Part shown: positions 29,752 to 36,922 of the stretch, piece after piece
How positions within the stretch are numbered: the first letter of the stretch is position 1
How the letters are laid out: each line of letters starts with the position of its first letter
Source of the DNA: Sediminibacterium sp.
Lineage (GTDB): Bacteria > Bacteroidota > Bacteroidia > B-17B0 > Aurantibacillaceae
Assembly: GCA_030054095.1 (NCBI GenBank)
Contig: JASGCO010000007.1
Coordinates: 62,001-126,000, forward strand
DNA length: 64,000 nucleotides
Reading direction: 5' to 3'
The notes under the pieces: generated by a model
Seen by the model: only the letters and a program-made list of their open reading frames with translations
Databases searched by the model: none
What the model was told of the DNA's origin: nothing
Program-made: the position numbers and the translations under genes

Positions 29752-30846
29752 TTATATATTGGCTGGTTTTAATTCGGCAATACAAGCGGCGTGTTCAAGT
29801 TGAAAAAGGATATAGCGCGCGATAAGATTGTTTAAGGCTTTAGGCGCATGCCATTTTCCGGCCTTGGATGGAAGTTGCTCCTTGTCGAAGTAGTCTGATA
29901 AAATGGTTCGTGTTTTTTCCAGATCCGTAATGTGTTGTATACTCAAATGATAGTCGCCTTTATATACAGGAAGGATAGAGCATTCTAAGCCCGCTGCTTT
30001 ATATGAATCCGTTAATTCTACTGCTCTTGAAAAAACAACAGATTCGTGTAATTGAACAGGAAGATTGTCAATGACCTGAGGGATGATTTGTGGGGGCATT
30101 CCTACTTCCTGAATCAGGACTTCTTTGTACTTCGGATGATTGGTATCTGCTTTCTCAAGGATGATCTCGTAACGGAGAAAACTCTGATTGATAATTTTTA
30201 TATTTTTCCCGGATTGAAAGCGTAACCATACTTTTTGCGTGGTGTCGTAATCCAGATCTTCAACGCGTTTAGCGTGAAGTACATTTTCTGTATCAACCTT
30301 AAGTGTTTTCAGGAAATCAACGAACTGGGCGTTTAGTATCCTGTCGCCGGTATCCGTCCATTCAATGGTGTAAAGATCCTTAGCCGGATCACATACCATC
30401 ACCTCCGCATCTATACGTTGCGACAGCGCTTCGGCAGTGGCCATCGAAATATTCCCCATCACAATACTGTTTTCATTCATCAGTAAAGCTAAAGCCTCTT
30501 TAATTTCGCAACCCATAAACGTTCTTAATTGCTGGCATACAAGAGGCAACTGGGAAACGTCATTTACATATATTCCCACATCTACTAAGTTTGTTGTAGC
30601 GGGGAGAAATTCTCCTTCAGGTTTCAAACTTACCTGTAGCCCCATTTGTGTCAGTAAATCAGAGGCTTTGTTAGCTAATTCCTCATCAATGTTATGAAAC
30701 AAAACGGCTGGTGCTGTATAAATAGCTTTTGAAACCATTTCTACAGGAACATTCAGGGATTCAGAAAGGATTTTTGATACGACCGGATTGGCAGTACCAA
30801 CGGACTCAACAATAACGTTGTACCGCGTTGCTGTGGTTGTTGTCAT
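29752..30846 (-). CDS. Protein of tandem ribosomal-L7/L12-CTD-like domains, first gene of the paralog operon
   Basis: 364 residues, no signal peptide. Repeat 1 (residues 8-76) has PVVSKILSESLNVPVEMVSK then LANKASDLLTQMGLQVSL, the strand-helix-helix-strand pattern of the L7/L12 C-terminal (ClpS-like) fold. Repeats at about 88-155 and 226-294 are more diverged (ELTDSYKAAGLECSILPV closes the last). Such domains in ribosomal L7/L12 bind translation factors; here a protein-binding role is only inferred. ATG 30846 (MTTTTATRYN) is chosen; the open frame extends ten codons upstream without similarity. A promoter at 31032-31062 gives a leader of about 180 nt that contains a partial duplication of the gene's own 5' end. 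Confidence 0.65.
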   Translation of the reverse strand: MTTTTATRYNVIVESVGTANPVVSKILSESLNVPVEMVSKAIYTAPAVLFHNIDEELANKASDLLTQMGLQVSLKPEGEFLPATTNLVDVGIYVNDVSQLPLVCQQLRTFMGCEIKEALALLMNENSIVMGNISMATAEALSQRIDAEVMVCDPAKDLYTIEWTDTGDRILNAQFVDFLKTLKVDTENVLHAKRVEDLDYDTTQKVWLRFQSGKNIKIINQSFLRYEIILEKADTNHPKYKEVLIQEVGMPPQIIPQVIDNLPVQLHESVVFSRAVELTDSYKAAGLECSILPVYKGDYHLSIQHITDLEKTRTILSDYFDKEQLPSKAGKWHAPKALNNLIARYILFQLEHAACIAELKPANI

Positions 30847-30900
30847 GTATATATAATTGTTTAGTGAGCAATACAAGAAGTATCGCGTTGCTATGGTTGT
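30820..30900. repeat. 60-bp-spaced direct duplication of the operon's first coding bases
   Basis: A 21-bp stretch at 30820-30840, which encodes residues 3-9 of the L7/L12-like protein, recurs at 30880-30900 in the leader with 19 of 21 bases identical. The upstream copy has lost the ATG. It looks like a small segmental duplication that moved the start codon. Confidence 0.6.
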
Positions 30901-31031
30901 TACATACTTGTTTTTAGTTTTATTTACTCAGTGTTTTTGATTTGGTTTACTGAATATAAATAGTGCTTATTTTAGTTGTTCATCTTTTTTTGGTTTTAAA
31001 GTTTAACTATATCTATAACTAAACTACATTA

Positions 31032-31062
31032 CAAAGTTACATTATCAAAGAGGCCATGTCAA
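31032..31062 (-). promoter_or_regulatory. Promoter of the paralog operon
   Basis: On the minus strand TTGACA (TTG at 31062-31060) is followed 20 nt later by TAACTTTG (31039-31032), a full TAnnTTTG match. Spacing is close to the usual 19. Transcription would start near 31025. Confidence 0.55.
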
Positions 31063-31280
31063 GTGTTTTTATGTTAATATTCTTTATTTATGATAACGTA
31101 TAGTTCAATTGATTTAGTATCAGTGTATTAAATTTTGATGCAAATTTTAAGAAATATTTTACTTAGCAGTAGTGCAGTATCCCCATTTTAAGTGCCTCTG
31201 TAAGGCTTGTAAATAAAGGGATTTTTTAGGTTTCAGTTAAGTAATGCGCCTAAAAAAACAGAGTATGTTAAAAGAATACA

Positions 31281-31309
31281 AAAAAATAATATTGCTATAA
31301 ATGATAGCA
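31281..31309 (-). terminator. Intrinsic terminator after the DgkA-type gene
   Basis: Minus-strand stem TGCTAT/ATAGCA (31309-31304 with 31298-31293) is followed by ATATTA and a run of seven U. It lies 20 bp after the stop of the last gene of the 36401-31329 operon. Confidence 0.6.
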
Positions 31310-31328
31310 TTGTTTTTTAGCAAATATT

Positions 31329-31682
31329 CTATAAAATGTATTTACAGAAGATAATAACTCCAGTTATTCCACTTATGAGTGCCGCAATTAGAACGGCTCC
31401 CGCAGCTACATCTTTAATGTATTTGGCCAGGTCACATGTTTGCGTGTAAATACCGTCAGTTAACCGTTCAATGGCACTGTTCATCATTTCTAGCCCAATC
31501 ACCAGTCCGCAACACAGTAATAACAGGCACCATTCTGTTGCTGTAATGCCGAAGCTAAAGCCGGCAACAATAACAACAGCGCTGGCCAACAAATGAATTT
31601 TCATGTGCGCTTCTGACTTAGTTGCAGCGCCAATTCCATTGAATGCATTTTTAAATGCGAGGAGCCTTTTGTGTATATACAT
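31329..31682 (-). CDS. DgkA-family lipid kinase (diacylglycerol/undecaprenol kinase)
   Basis: 117 residues with three transmembrane helices. The family signature is EMMNSAIERLTDGI (E-x-x-N-[ST]-A-I-E), followed by the helix AKYIKDVAAGAVLIAAL, which contains the D-x-x-A-[GA]-A-V block. The N-terminal amphipathic helix (RLLAFKNAFNGIGAATKSEA) and KIHLLASA are also typical. Members phosphorylate diacylglycerol or, in many bacteria, undecaprenol, recycling the lipid carrier of cell-wall and glycan synthesis; which applies here cannot be told from sequence. It overlaps the preceding DUF1361 gene by 32 bp and closes the seven-gene operon. Confidence 0.9.
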   Translation of the reverse strand: MYIHKRLLAFKNAFNGIGAATKSEAHMKIHLLASAVVIVAGFSFGITATEWCLLLLCCGLVIGLEMMNSAIERLTDGIYTQTCDLAKYIKDVAAGAVLIAALISGITGVIIFCKYIL

Positions 31683-32301
31683 GCCTTTGTAAATTAAATG
31701 TGTGGTAAATTAAAAATAAAAATACTGTAAAAGCAAGTGTAATGGCCCATGTTTCTTTATAATGATTGCTGTGAAACAGGGAGCGTTGCACCGCCGATAG
31801 TAATGAGAATGGTTTTTGTAAGACATCCCAACTGTTGAATCTGAGGAATCGCCCAAGGTAGATGCCATAAGCGCTGAGTAATAACAGTAAGTATTCTATA
31901 CATCGTAGCATAAACTTATGTTTGAGCATGGTATTAAAATAGATAAGTAGCAGATGTATGCTTTCAATAAAATAAATACTACCGAGAATGGCAAAAGAGG
32001 AAATAACAATCAGATCTATCCAGGCAGGCGCTGAGTGAGATTTATTAAGATGAAACAAATCGGTAATAATGTAAGGTGCATTCGGGAGAAAGAGGATAGC
32101 GCTAAAGCAAAGTGACGCTTTTAGCAGAGGTTGTGTGCTCCGAATGCACCATTGACTCAGCCGGAATGGAATCCAGGCAAGGAGGATATTCCACATTAAA
32201 AAGAGATAATCCCAACTGTTGAAATAAATGACACGTATGCTCAGTAGCAAACATGCTGCGGTAAAGAGAAGTGTTTTGCGGTTAGCGGTTATGGTATTCA
32301 T
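31651..32301 (-). CDS. DUF1361 family membrane protein
   Basis: 216 residues, about six transmembrane helices. The hallmark FLPNAPYIITDLFHL in the middle of the protein identifies DUF1361, with further family features in IPFRLS and RFLRFNSWDV. Function unknown. ATG 32301 (MNTITANRK) is preferred because hydrophobic sequence begins right after; an in-frame start at 32340 would add 13 polar residues and overlap the previous gene more. The gene overlaps the DUF4173 gene (stop at 32282) by 20 bp and the DgkA gene by 32 bp, so it is translationally coupled on both sides. Confidence 0.85.
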   Translation of the reverse strand: MNTITANRKTLLFTAACLLLSIRVIYFNSWDYLFLMWNILLAWIPFRLSQWCIRSTQPLLKASLCFSAILFLPNAPYIITDLFHLNKSHSAPAWIDLIVISSFAILGSIYFIESIHLLLIYFNTMLKHKFMLRCIEYLLLLLSAYGIYLGRFLRFNSWDVLQKPFSLLSAVQRSLFHSNHYKETWAITLAFTVFLFLIYHTFNLQRHVYTQKAPRI

Positions 32302-34174
32302 TGGTAGTGGTTTTGATAATTTTGCAAGTTGGTAACTCATCTCTTAGTACTTTAAGCGCTTCTTCTGTAATGTGTTCAATATAAATCGTCCTCAGATTTT
32401 TTAACTGTTTCAACGTAGTATAATCCTGCTGATTGATATATTTTAATTTCAGCAGTTCAAGTTTTTTAAGACCAGATAGGTATTTTAAGCTGCTAAGGTA
32501 GTCGCCCCATAAACAAAGGTAGTTAAGGTGTTGAAGATCTTTTAAGGCAGATAGCTGGTCATCTTTCGGATTCAGTAAAGTAAGATAGCGCAGTGATTGA
32601 AACGATTTTAACTCTTCCGTTTTCAGATTTTCTGCCCGCATACTAAGGTAGTCCAAATTCGAAAGAAATTGCAAGGGTTTTAAACTTTCAATTGGCCAAT
32701 TATTTAACTCAAGATGCGTAATTAGTTTTTTCCTATTTAAGTCCTGAATACTATTGTAAATGTGGTGCGATCGCATTGAAAAGCTTTGCCAGTCTTGGTT
32801 TTCATAATCTTTACAAAAAATGTAAAGTTTGTAACTGATTTTGCCGGTTTGAAAATAGTACGGAGGCGCTTCTTTTAATGCAGGACGGGCAGAGAACGGA
32901 TGGTGCAACAAGAGTTCAGGCAAACTGCTGTCCGACAAATCCATCAGATAATCCATATCTGTTTGTACAGATCCCGTTTTATGGTACAGATTATAATTTG
33001 TAATCAGTTTATCCCAATCTACCGAGGTGCTTAAACATAACCACAGGAACCACACTTCGGTGTTGGCGCGGGTAAGCTGCCACCCGCTTTTAAACGTGTA
33101 TAATTTGTAGGCAGTTAACACTAATCCGGCAATCGCCATAATCAGGTACACGTAAACGCCAATTCTTAAATGTGTTAGCGCATAAGCGTTTACATACCAG
33201 TTATTACGTACCATAGCTGAAATGACCATCACTATACTTTGAGCAATCCAGGCATATACCAGCCATTTGATGTATGTATAACGCGGATTAAAATTTAATT
33301 CTCCCCGGTAACATATCATAATAAATACCATGGCCAGAATAATAGATGTAATGATAGCTGCAATGGCCTGATGCACAAAGTCGGAAAGTGTTACAGATAC
33401 TGGTAAGGCGGGTTTTATAAACAATTGATGAATGTCGAGCCCGTTTAAAATCAGTAGCATGATATTTAATACACCAAAGGCGAAGCCCGCAACCAGCTTT
33501 TCGTCTAGCCAATACGTTTTATAGTTGTCTTTTGGTTCAATGTCTCTGTTCATAGTTGTATCAAGGCTGGTAATGGCTTTTATGGTTTGCATTTTCAATA
33601 AACCGTACACCATTAAAAATCCCCATAGTGTAAAAAAGCACCAGCTTAAGTTGAAGTCAGGAAACGTAATATCCTTTGTAAGATCTTTAAATAAAGGGTT
33701 AGCGGCTCTGTAAAGACCAAAGAATATGAATACGAGGCCAAGTGCGATAGAAAAGGATAAAGCACGTTTCCAGATCCTGTTATAACGCGTAACGTCTTTA
33801 TTCTCTTCGCTTTTAGCAATGCTGTTTAGTATAACAAATACGAATGAACTAATGAGGGTATAAGCACTTAAAAAAAATTTTACGATAATGGATTGGTGAA
33901 GGTGAATACTGTTGGCTGCCAGAACAAGTAAAGAAACAATCCAGGCAAATATGCTTAACGCGCTGCTGTGATAAAAGACAAAGAATGCCGTGAGCAAGTG
34001 ACAAAACGTGTAGTACCACCATGTTTTGCTTTTAAGTAATGGTCGGTTCATTGCCCCTAAACTACTTACCACAAATACAGAAAAAAGTAAAAAATTAATA
34101 CCGGCCGACTGATTGTAAAACAAAACAGAGAACAGGGCAGTGCCGCTTAAAATAAGCCAATCGTAACGTTTCAT
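32282..34174 (-). CDS. DUF4173-like membrane protein with C-terminal leucine-rich-repeat-like domain
   Basis: 630 residues. Residues 1-365 hold about ten to twelve transmembrane helices; the segment NAYALTHLRIGVYVYL is characteristic of DUF4173, as are the preceding helices around FFGLYRAANPLFKDLT. Residues about 470-625 are a run of leucine-rich-repeat-like units of about 22-24 residues (LKPLQFLSNLDYLSMRAENL; FQSLRYLTLLNPKDDQLSAL; LSGLKKLELLKLKYINQ), presumably soluble. DUF4173 proteins have no known function; the LRR tail suggests a ligand- or protein-binding role. The stop codon abuts the previous gene's neighbourhood (2 bp from 34176), so this is a tight operon member. Confidence 0.8.
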   Translation of the reverse strand: MKRYDWLILSGTALFSVLFYNQSAGINFLLFSVFVVSSLGAMNRPLLKSKTWWYYTFCHLLTAFFVFYHSSALSIFAWIVSLLVLAANSIHLHQSIIVKFFLSAYTLISSFVFVILNSIAKSEENKDVTRYNRIWKRALSFSIALGLVFIFFGLYRAANPLFKDLTKDITFPDFNLSWCFFTLWGFLMVYGLLKMQTIKAITSLDTTMNRDIEPKDNYKTYWLDEKLVAGFAFGVLNIMLLILNGLDIHQLFIKPALPVSVTLSDFVHQAIAAIITSIILAMVFIMICYRGELNFNPRYTYIKWLVYAWIAQSIVMVISAMVRNNWYVNAYALTHLRIGVYVYLIMAIAGLVLTAYKLYTFKSGWQLTRANTEVWFLWLCLSTSVDWDKLITNYNLYHKTGSVQTDMDYLMDLSDSSLPELLLHHPFSARPALKEAPPYYFQTGKISYKLYIFCKDYENQDWQSFSMRSHHIYNSIQDLNRKKLITHLELNNWPIESLKPLQFLSNLDYLSMRAENLKTEELKSFQSLRYLTLLNPKDDQLSALKDLQHLNYLCLWGDYLSSLKYLSGLKKLELLKLKYINQQDYTTLKQLKNLRTIYIEHITEEALKVLRDELPTCKIIKTTTNEYHNR

Positions 34175-34175
34175 A

Positions 34176-34883
34176 TTATTTTAATTTTAAAGATTGATAT
34201 ACGGATAAAAAAACAGGAGCGCACATAAGAAGAAAGCCACAAAGAAACACGGGAGTATTAAACGTGTGGGGAATATACGTGTTCATGTCGCTGAACAGAT
34301 CTTCTTTGCCCGATAAACAATTCGTCCAGAACGGAAGGGAGTGGGTGGACAGATAATCCCACATAAAGGCCAGCAAACAAATACTAATGCCGCTGAACAA
34401 CACAAACCACTGGCTCCGGCTAATGCGGAACACCGGGTTACGTTCCGTCTGAGTAATAACATGCATGCTCCCAACCACCATAAGCAGCGCTATAATACAG
34501 GCGCTCCACACCGGTCCTACCCACGGTACCGGTATAAGAAACAAAATATCCCAGGTGTTAAGATCAACTGGCCAACCCAGGCACAGGTAAAGCCCGGCAT
34601 AATACATCAGATCCCAAACAGCAAATGCAAATGTGAACCACGCAAAACGTTGCAAAGCCGTTTTGCCACTAAGGTAACCTACCGCCACAAGCATCAATAT
34701 AGTGGCCGCCTCTCTTGTCAGTTCTACCTGGGCTATCAGCGGCGGCATTGTCCGGAGCGGGAACTGAAACCCCTCCGGGTAATACAACTGGCGCAGGTAA
34801 ACCACAACCGCGGTTTCCAGAAACCCCATGGCAAGCGCAAAACCGGTTACCCATAAGAAAATTTTAGTATGTGACGTTTTCAT
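34176..34883 (-). CDS. Conserved polytopic membrane protein
   Basis: 235 residues with six or so transmembrane helices. ATG 34883 (MKTSHTKIFLW) is preferred over 34910 because the first helix starts right after it. The first helix carries GFLETAVVVYLRQLYYPEGF, a pattern I recognise as conserved in uncharacterised Bacteroidota membrane proteins; WDLMYYAGLYLCLGWPV and FLIPVPWVGPVW follow. No catalytic motif is obvious and the function is unknown. It lies 15 bp after one membrane gene and 1 bp before the DUF4173 gene. Confidence 0.7.
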   Translation of the reverse strand: MKTSHTKIFLWVTGFALAMGFLETAVVVYLRQLYYPEGFQFPLRTMPPLIAQVELTREAATILMLVAVGYLSGKTALQRFAWFTFAFAVWDLMYYAGLYLCLGWPVDLNTWDILFLIPVPWVGPVWSACIIALLMVVGSMHVITQTERNPVFRISRSQWFVLFSGISICLLAFMWDYLSTHSLPFWTNCLSGKEDLFSDMNTYIPHTFNTPVFLCGFLLMCAPVFLSVYQSLKLK

Positions 34884-34925
34884 TTGTAGTTTAGTTAAAT
34901 GGTGAAACAATGCGAGTAATAGTGT

Positions 34926-35408
34926 TTACAGTAAATTCAGTGTCGGGTCTTTTTCCAAACGCATGAGTAGTTGTATGCCGCTGTAAACCCATTGTAAGGT
35001 GACAAACCCCACGATACCAAAACTACAGTCAATGATCTGGTGGAATAATGGAATACCGCGCAGGGGGCCGCATATCAGTGCCAAAGGTATCACAAGCAAA
35101 CAGGCTACTTGCCCCATACGAACAGTAAGCCGGTAAGCCACAGGATCAATATAAACCGGAATAAAAAACAAGGCAATAACGATATGGGCAAACGCCAGCC
35201 AGTCTGTACCATAATGCATCAGCGGCGACGCCTGGTGTACCGCACTGTCAACAATGTGTATCCATTGGTGAAAGAAAGAAGGGAACCAATCCAGATGCGC
35301 CATCATAAAGGTAGTTTCGGCGTGCAGGGGAAACGCTGTCAATCCGCTAAGAACCAGCAGTACAATAAACACGATTAACCACCGTCGTATATTTTGTTTA
35401 TTTTTCAT
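34926..35408 (-). CDS. Small polytopic membrane protein, function unknown
   Basis: 160 residues, four predicted helices. ATG 35408 (MKNKQNIRRW) is chosen since it gives a positively charged N-terminus before the first helix; an upstream in-frame start at 35432 is possible. Recognisable pieces are HLDWFPSFFHQWIHIV, HYGTDWLAFAHIVIALFFIP and CGPLRGIPLFHQIIDCSFG, rich in histidine near the membrane surface, but I cannot assign a family. It sits between the winged-helix regulator and another membrane gene in the same operon. Confidence 0.65.
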   Translation of the reverse strand: MKNKQNIRRWLIVFIVLLVLSGLTAFPLHAETTFMMAHLDWFPSFFHQWIHIVDSAVHQASPLMHYGTDWLAFAHIVIALFFIPVYIDPVAYRLTVRMGQVACLLVIPLALICGPLRGIPLFHQIIDCSFGIVGFVTLQWVYSGIQLLMRLEKDPTLNLL

Positions 35409-35450
35409 ATTTAAAAGTGCTTTGAATTTCAAAGTAAATGGATAAAAAAA

Positions 35451-35750
35451 TTAATCTATTTTCCGGATCAGTTTTTCAAGCGCGTCCAGATGTTCTTCAA
35501 ATGCCTTCACCCCAATTTTAGTGGCGCTGTAGGTGGTAAGTGTTTTTTTACCTACAAATTCTTTTTTTACGTGAATGTACCCGTCTTTTTCAAGCGCGGC
35601 GGCATGACTTGCAAGGTTACCATCTGTTACCTGTAATAGCTCTTTAAGGCTGTTAAAATCCATGCTGTCGTTTACCATTAATACACTCATAATGCCAAGA
35701 CGTACGCGGCTTTCAAATGCTTTATTGAGTTTATGAATGTTTGGGTTCAT
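35451..35750 (-). CDS. Winged-helix transcriptional regulator (HTH_34 type)
   Basis: 99 residues, a single winged-helix DNA-binding domain. ESRVRLGIMSVLMVNDSMDF is the first helix pair, FNSLKELLQVTDGNLASHAA the recognition helix, and VKKEFVGKKTLTTYSATKIG the wing, all matching the HTH_34 family common in Bacteroidota. It probably regulates its own operon: a perfect 17-bp palindrome overlaps the -7 box of the promoter in front of the first gene. It is 15 bp after the first membrane gene and 42 bp before the next. Confidence 0.9.
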   Translation of the reverse strand: MNPNIHKLNKAFESRVRLGIMSVLMVNDSMDFNSLKELLQVTDGNLASHAAALEKDGYIHVKKEFVGKKTLTTYSATKIGVKAFEEHLDALEKLIRKID

Positions 35751-35765
35751 GTTACCGGTTGATAC

Positions 35766-36401
35766 TTAATGACGTTCGTATTTATACCACATCACTGTAC
35801 CATAAATGATGTGAAGAACTCCAAATCCGAGGGCCCAGAAAATAAGTCCCATGTTAATAAAAAAAGCGGCCAGAATGCCCAGCAGAATCTCGCAATACCC
35901 AAGGTAGCGAATGTCTTCGAGGGTATATTTACTGCCGTTCACCAGCGCCAATCCGTAAAATAGTAACATCGCCGGACTCAGTAACGGGATCACATGGACC
36001 CCTTGTATAATCAAGGCCAGACAAAATAGTCCCCCTGCAAGAAGCGGAATACTCAGGTTGAGTAATAAACGCCAGGCGGTATGATCAAATAGTTTTTGGC
36101 CGTTTACACGGGCTTTTCGGGCACTGAACAGCAACGCGGTGATTAATGACAGCCCTAGTACCGAAACGGCAACAAACACACATTGCCACAAAGCCTTGTA
36201 ATAAGCACCCGCTCCATAGGTACGCTCATATCCTTCTTCGCCAAAATTTTCAATAATAATACTTACGGCTGTAATACCGGCTAAAGCGTATATACCGGCA
36301 AAGATACCCGATAGTCCGCTTAATGATAAAAACTTACTGGATTGTTTCATCATGTGCCGGATATCCTGAAGCGTATGAAGAGGTGATTCTGTTGAACTCA
36401 T
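35766..36401 (-). CDS. Membrane protein paired with the winged-helix regulator, first gene of the operon
   Basis: 211 residues, about six transmembrane helices after a 25-residue soluble N-terminus (TLQDIRHMMKQSSKFLSLSG). Conserved-looking pieces include LSGLSGIFAGIYALAG, LALVNGSKYTLEDIRYLGYC and FWALGFGVLHIIYGTVMWYK. Bacteroidota commonly encode such a protein next to a small HTH_34 regulator, which suggests signal sensing or stress response, but no function is established. The ATG at 36401 lies 19 nt after a strong TAACTTTG box. Confidence 0.75.
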   Translation of the reverse strand: MSSTESPLHTLQDIRHMMKQSSKFLSLSGLSGIFAGIYALAGITAVSIIIENFGEEGYERTYGAGAYYKALWQCVFVAVSVLGLSLITALLFSARKARVNGQKLFDHTAWRLLLNLSIPLLAGGLFCLALIIQGVHVIPLLSPAMLLFYGLALVNGSKYTLEDIRYLGYCEILLGILAAFFINMGLIFWALGFGVLHIIYGTVMWYKYERH

Positions 36402-36409
36402 TTTAAAGT

Positions 36410-36426
36410 ACTTTGTGATACAAAGT
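36410..36426. promoter_or_regulatory. 17-bp perfect palindrome, candidate operator
   Basis: ACTTTGT-GAT-ACAAAGT reads the same on both strands apart from the 3-nt centre. It overlaps the first six bases of the minus-strand -7 box (36421-36428) and the presumed transcription start, the ideal place for a repressor such as the winged-helix protein encoded by the second gene. Confidence 0.6.
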
Positions 36427-36450
36427 TAATGCGCTTTTTTTAAAAGTCAA
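36421..36450 (-). promoter_or_regulatory. Consensus Bacteroidota promoter of the membrane-protein operon
   Basis: On the minus strand TTG (36450-36448) is followed by exactly 19 nt and TAACTTTG (36428-36421). Both elements and the spacing agree with the TTTG-N19-TAnnTTTG consensus. Confidence 0.75.
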
Positions 36451-36922
36451 GACCTGTTAACAAAATTTTTGGTTTAAAAGAAGACGTAATATGTAAACCA
36501 GCCGAAGTAGAAGGAGAAGAGGCGGACAAAACAAACTCTTTGGCGGCCTCCCCGGTTCATCACATACCTTTTCCAAAGTTTTGGAACTTTGGAAAAATTT
36601 TACTCGCGCACCCGGGGCCGGGCTCTCGCTACTCGCTTTTTGCCGCAAAGCACCGGGCGGCAAAAGAGCTCAAACACGCCGCTCCATCCCTGGCCGGGTA
36701 ACAGAACAGCATAAAGGCTAATCAGGGTAATGAGAGGCATTTAATAACTGAATGAAATTGTCAGTTGATTACATCCAGATCACGTAATAGGAATCCTATG
36801 ACGAACAACAACCATCTTCTACAACTGATATTTTGCGACGTTTGCTAATCATCCAAGGCGCTGACTTTACCTTAATCGTTAACCTTACGCTTTTACTGGT
36901 TTTTTGCCATACCACTAATTTC
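36427..36922. other. About 500-bp gene-free stretch with GC-rich palindromic element
   Basis: Apart from the promoter at its left end and the palindromic element (36565-36702), I see nothing: the part from 36703 to 36922 has no open frame, hairpin or repeat that stands out. Confidence 0.6.
36565..36702. repeat. GC-rich palindromic repeat element
   Basis: Two perfect hairpins: TTTTCCAAAGTT (36569-36580) with AACTTTGGAAAA (36585-36596), and TTTTGCCGC (36638-36646) with GCGGCAAAA (36657-36665). Between them is a GC-rich block, CCGGGGCCGGGCTCTCGCTA, and near the end CGCCGCTCCATCCCTG. From memory, similar GGGCCGGGCTCT...GCTCCATCCCT strings recur in Bacteroidota intergenic regions, so this is probably one copy of a dispersed, non-coding repeat. 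It differs sharply from its AT-rich surroundings. Only one copy is in this window. Confidence 0.55.

Larger units (their letters stand above)
30847..31328. other. AT-rich gene-free region with operon promoter and DgkA terminator
   Basis: It holds the long leader and promoter of the paralog operon (minus strand) and, at its far end, the terminator of the DgkA-type gene. Otherwise it is plain AT-rich sequence with no open frame of interest. Confidence 0.6.

Noticed and set aside
20943..30846. Contractile injection system or tailocin
   Set aside because: No sheath, tube, spike, baseplate, LysM or AAA+ ATPase gene is recognisable; the shared blocks do not resemble known tail proteins.
34341..34856. 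171-codon plus-strand frame opposite a membrane-protein gene
   Set aside because: The minus-strand frame has clear transmembrane pattern and operon context; the plus-strand product is compositionally odd and lacks features.
36457..36663. 68-codon minus-strand frame in the GC-rich element
   Set aside because: It follows from the palindromic repeat sequence; no protein features.
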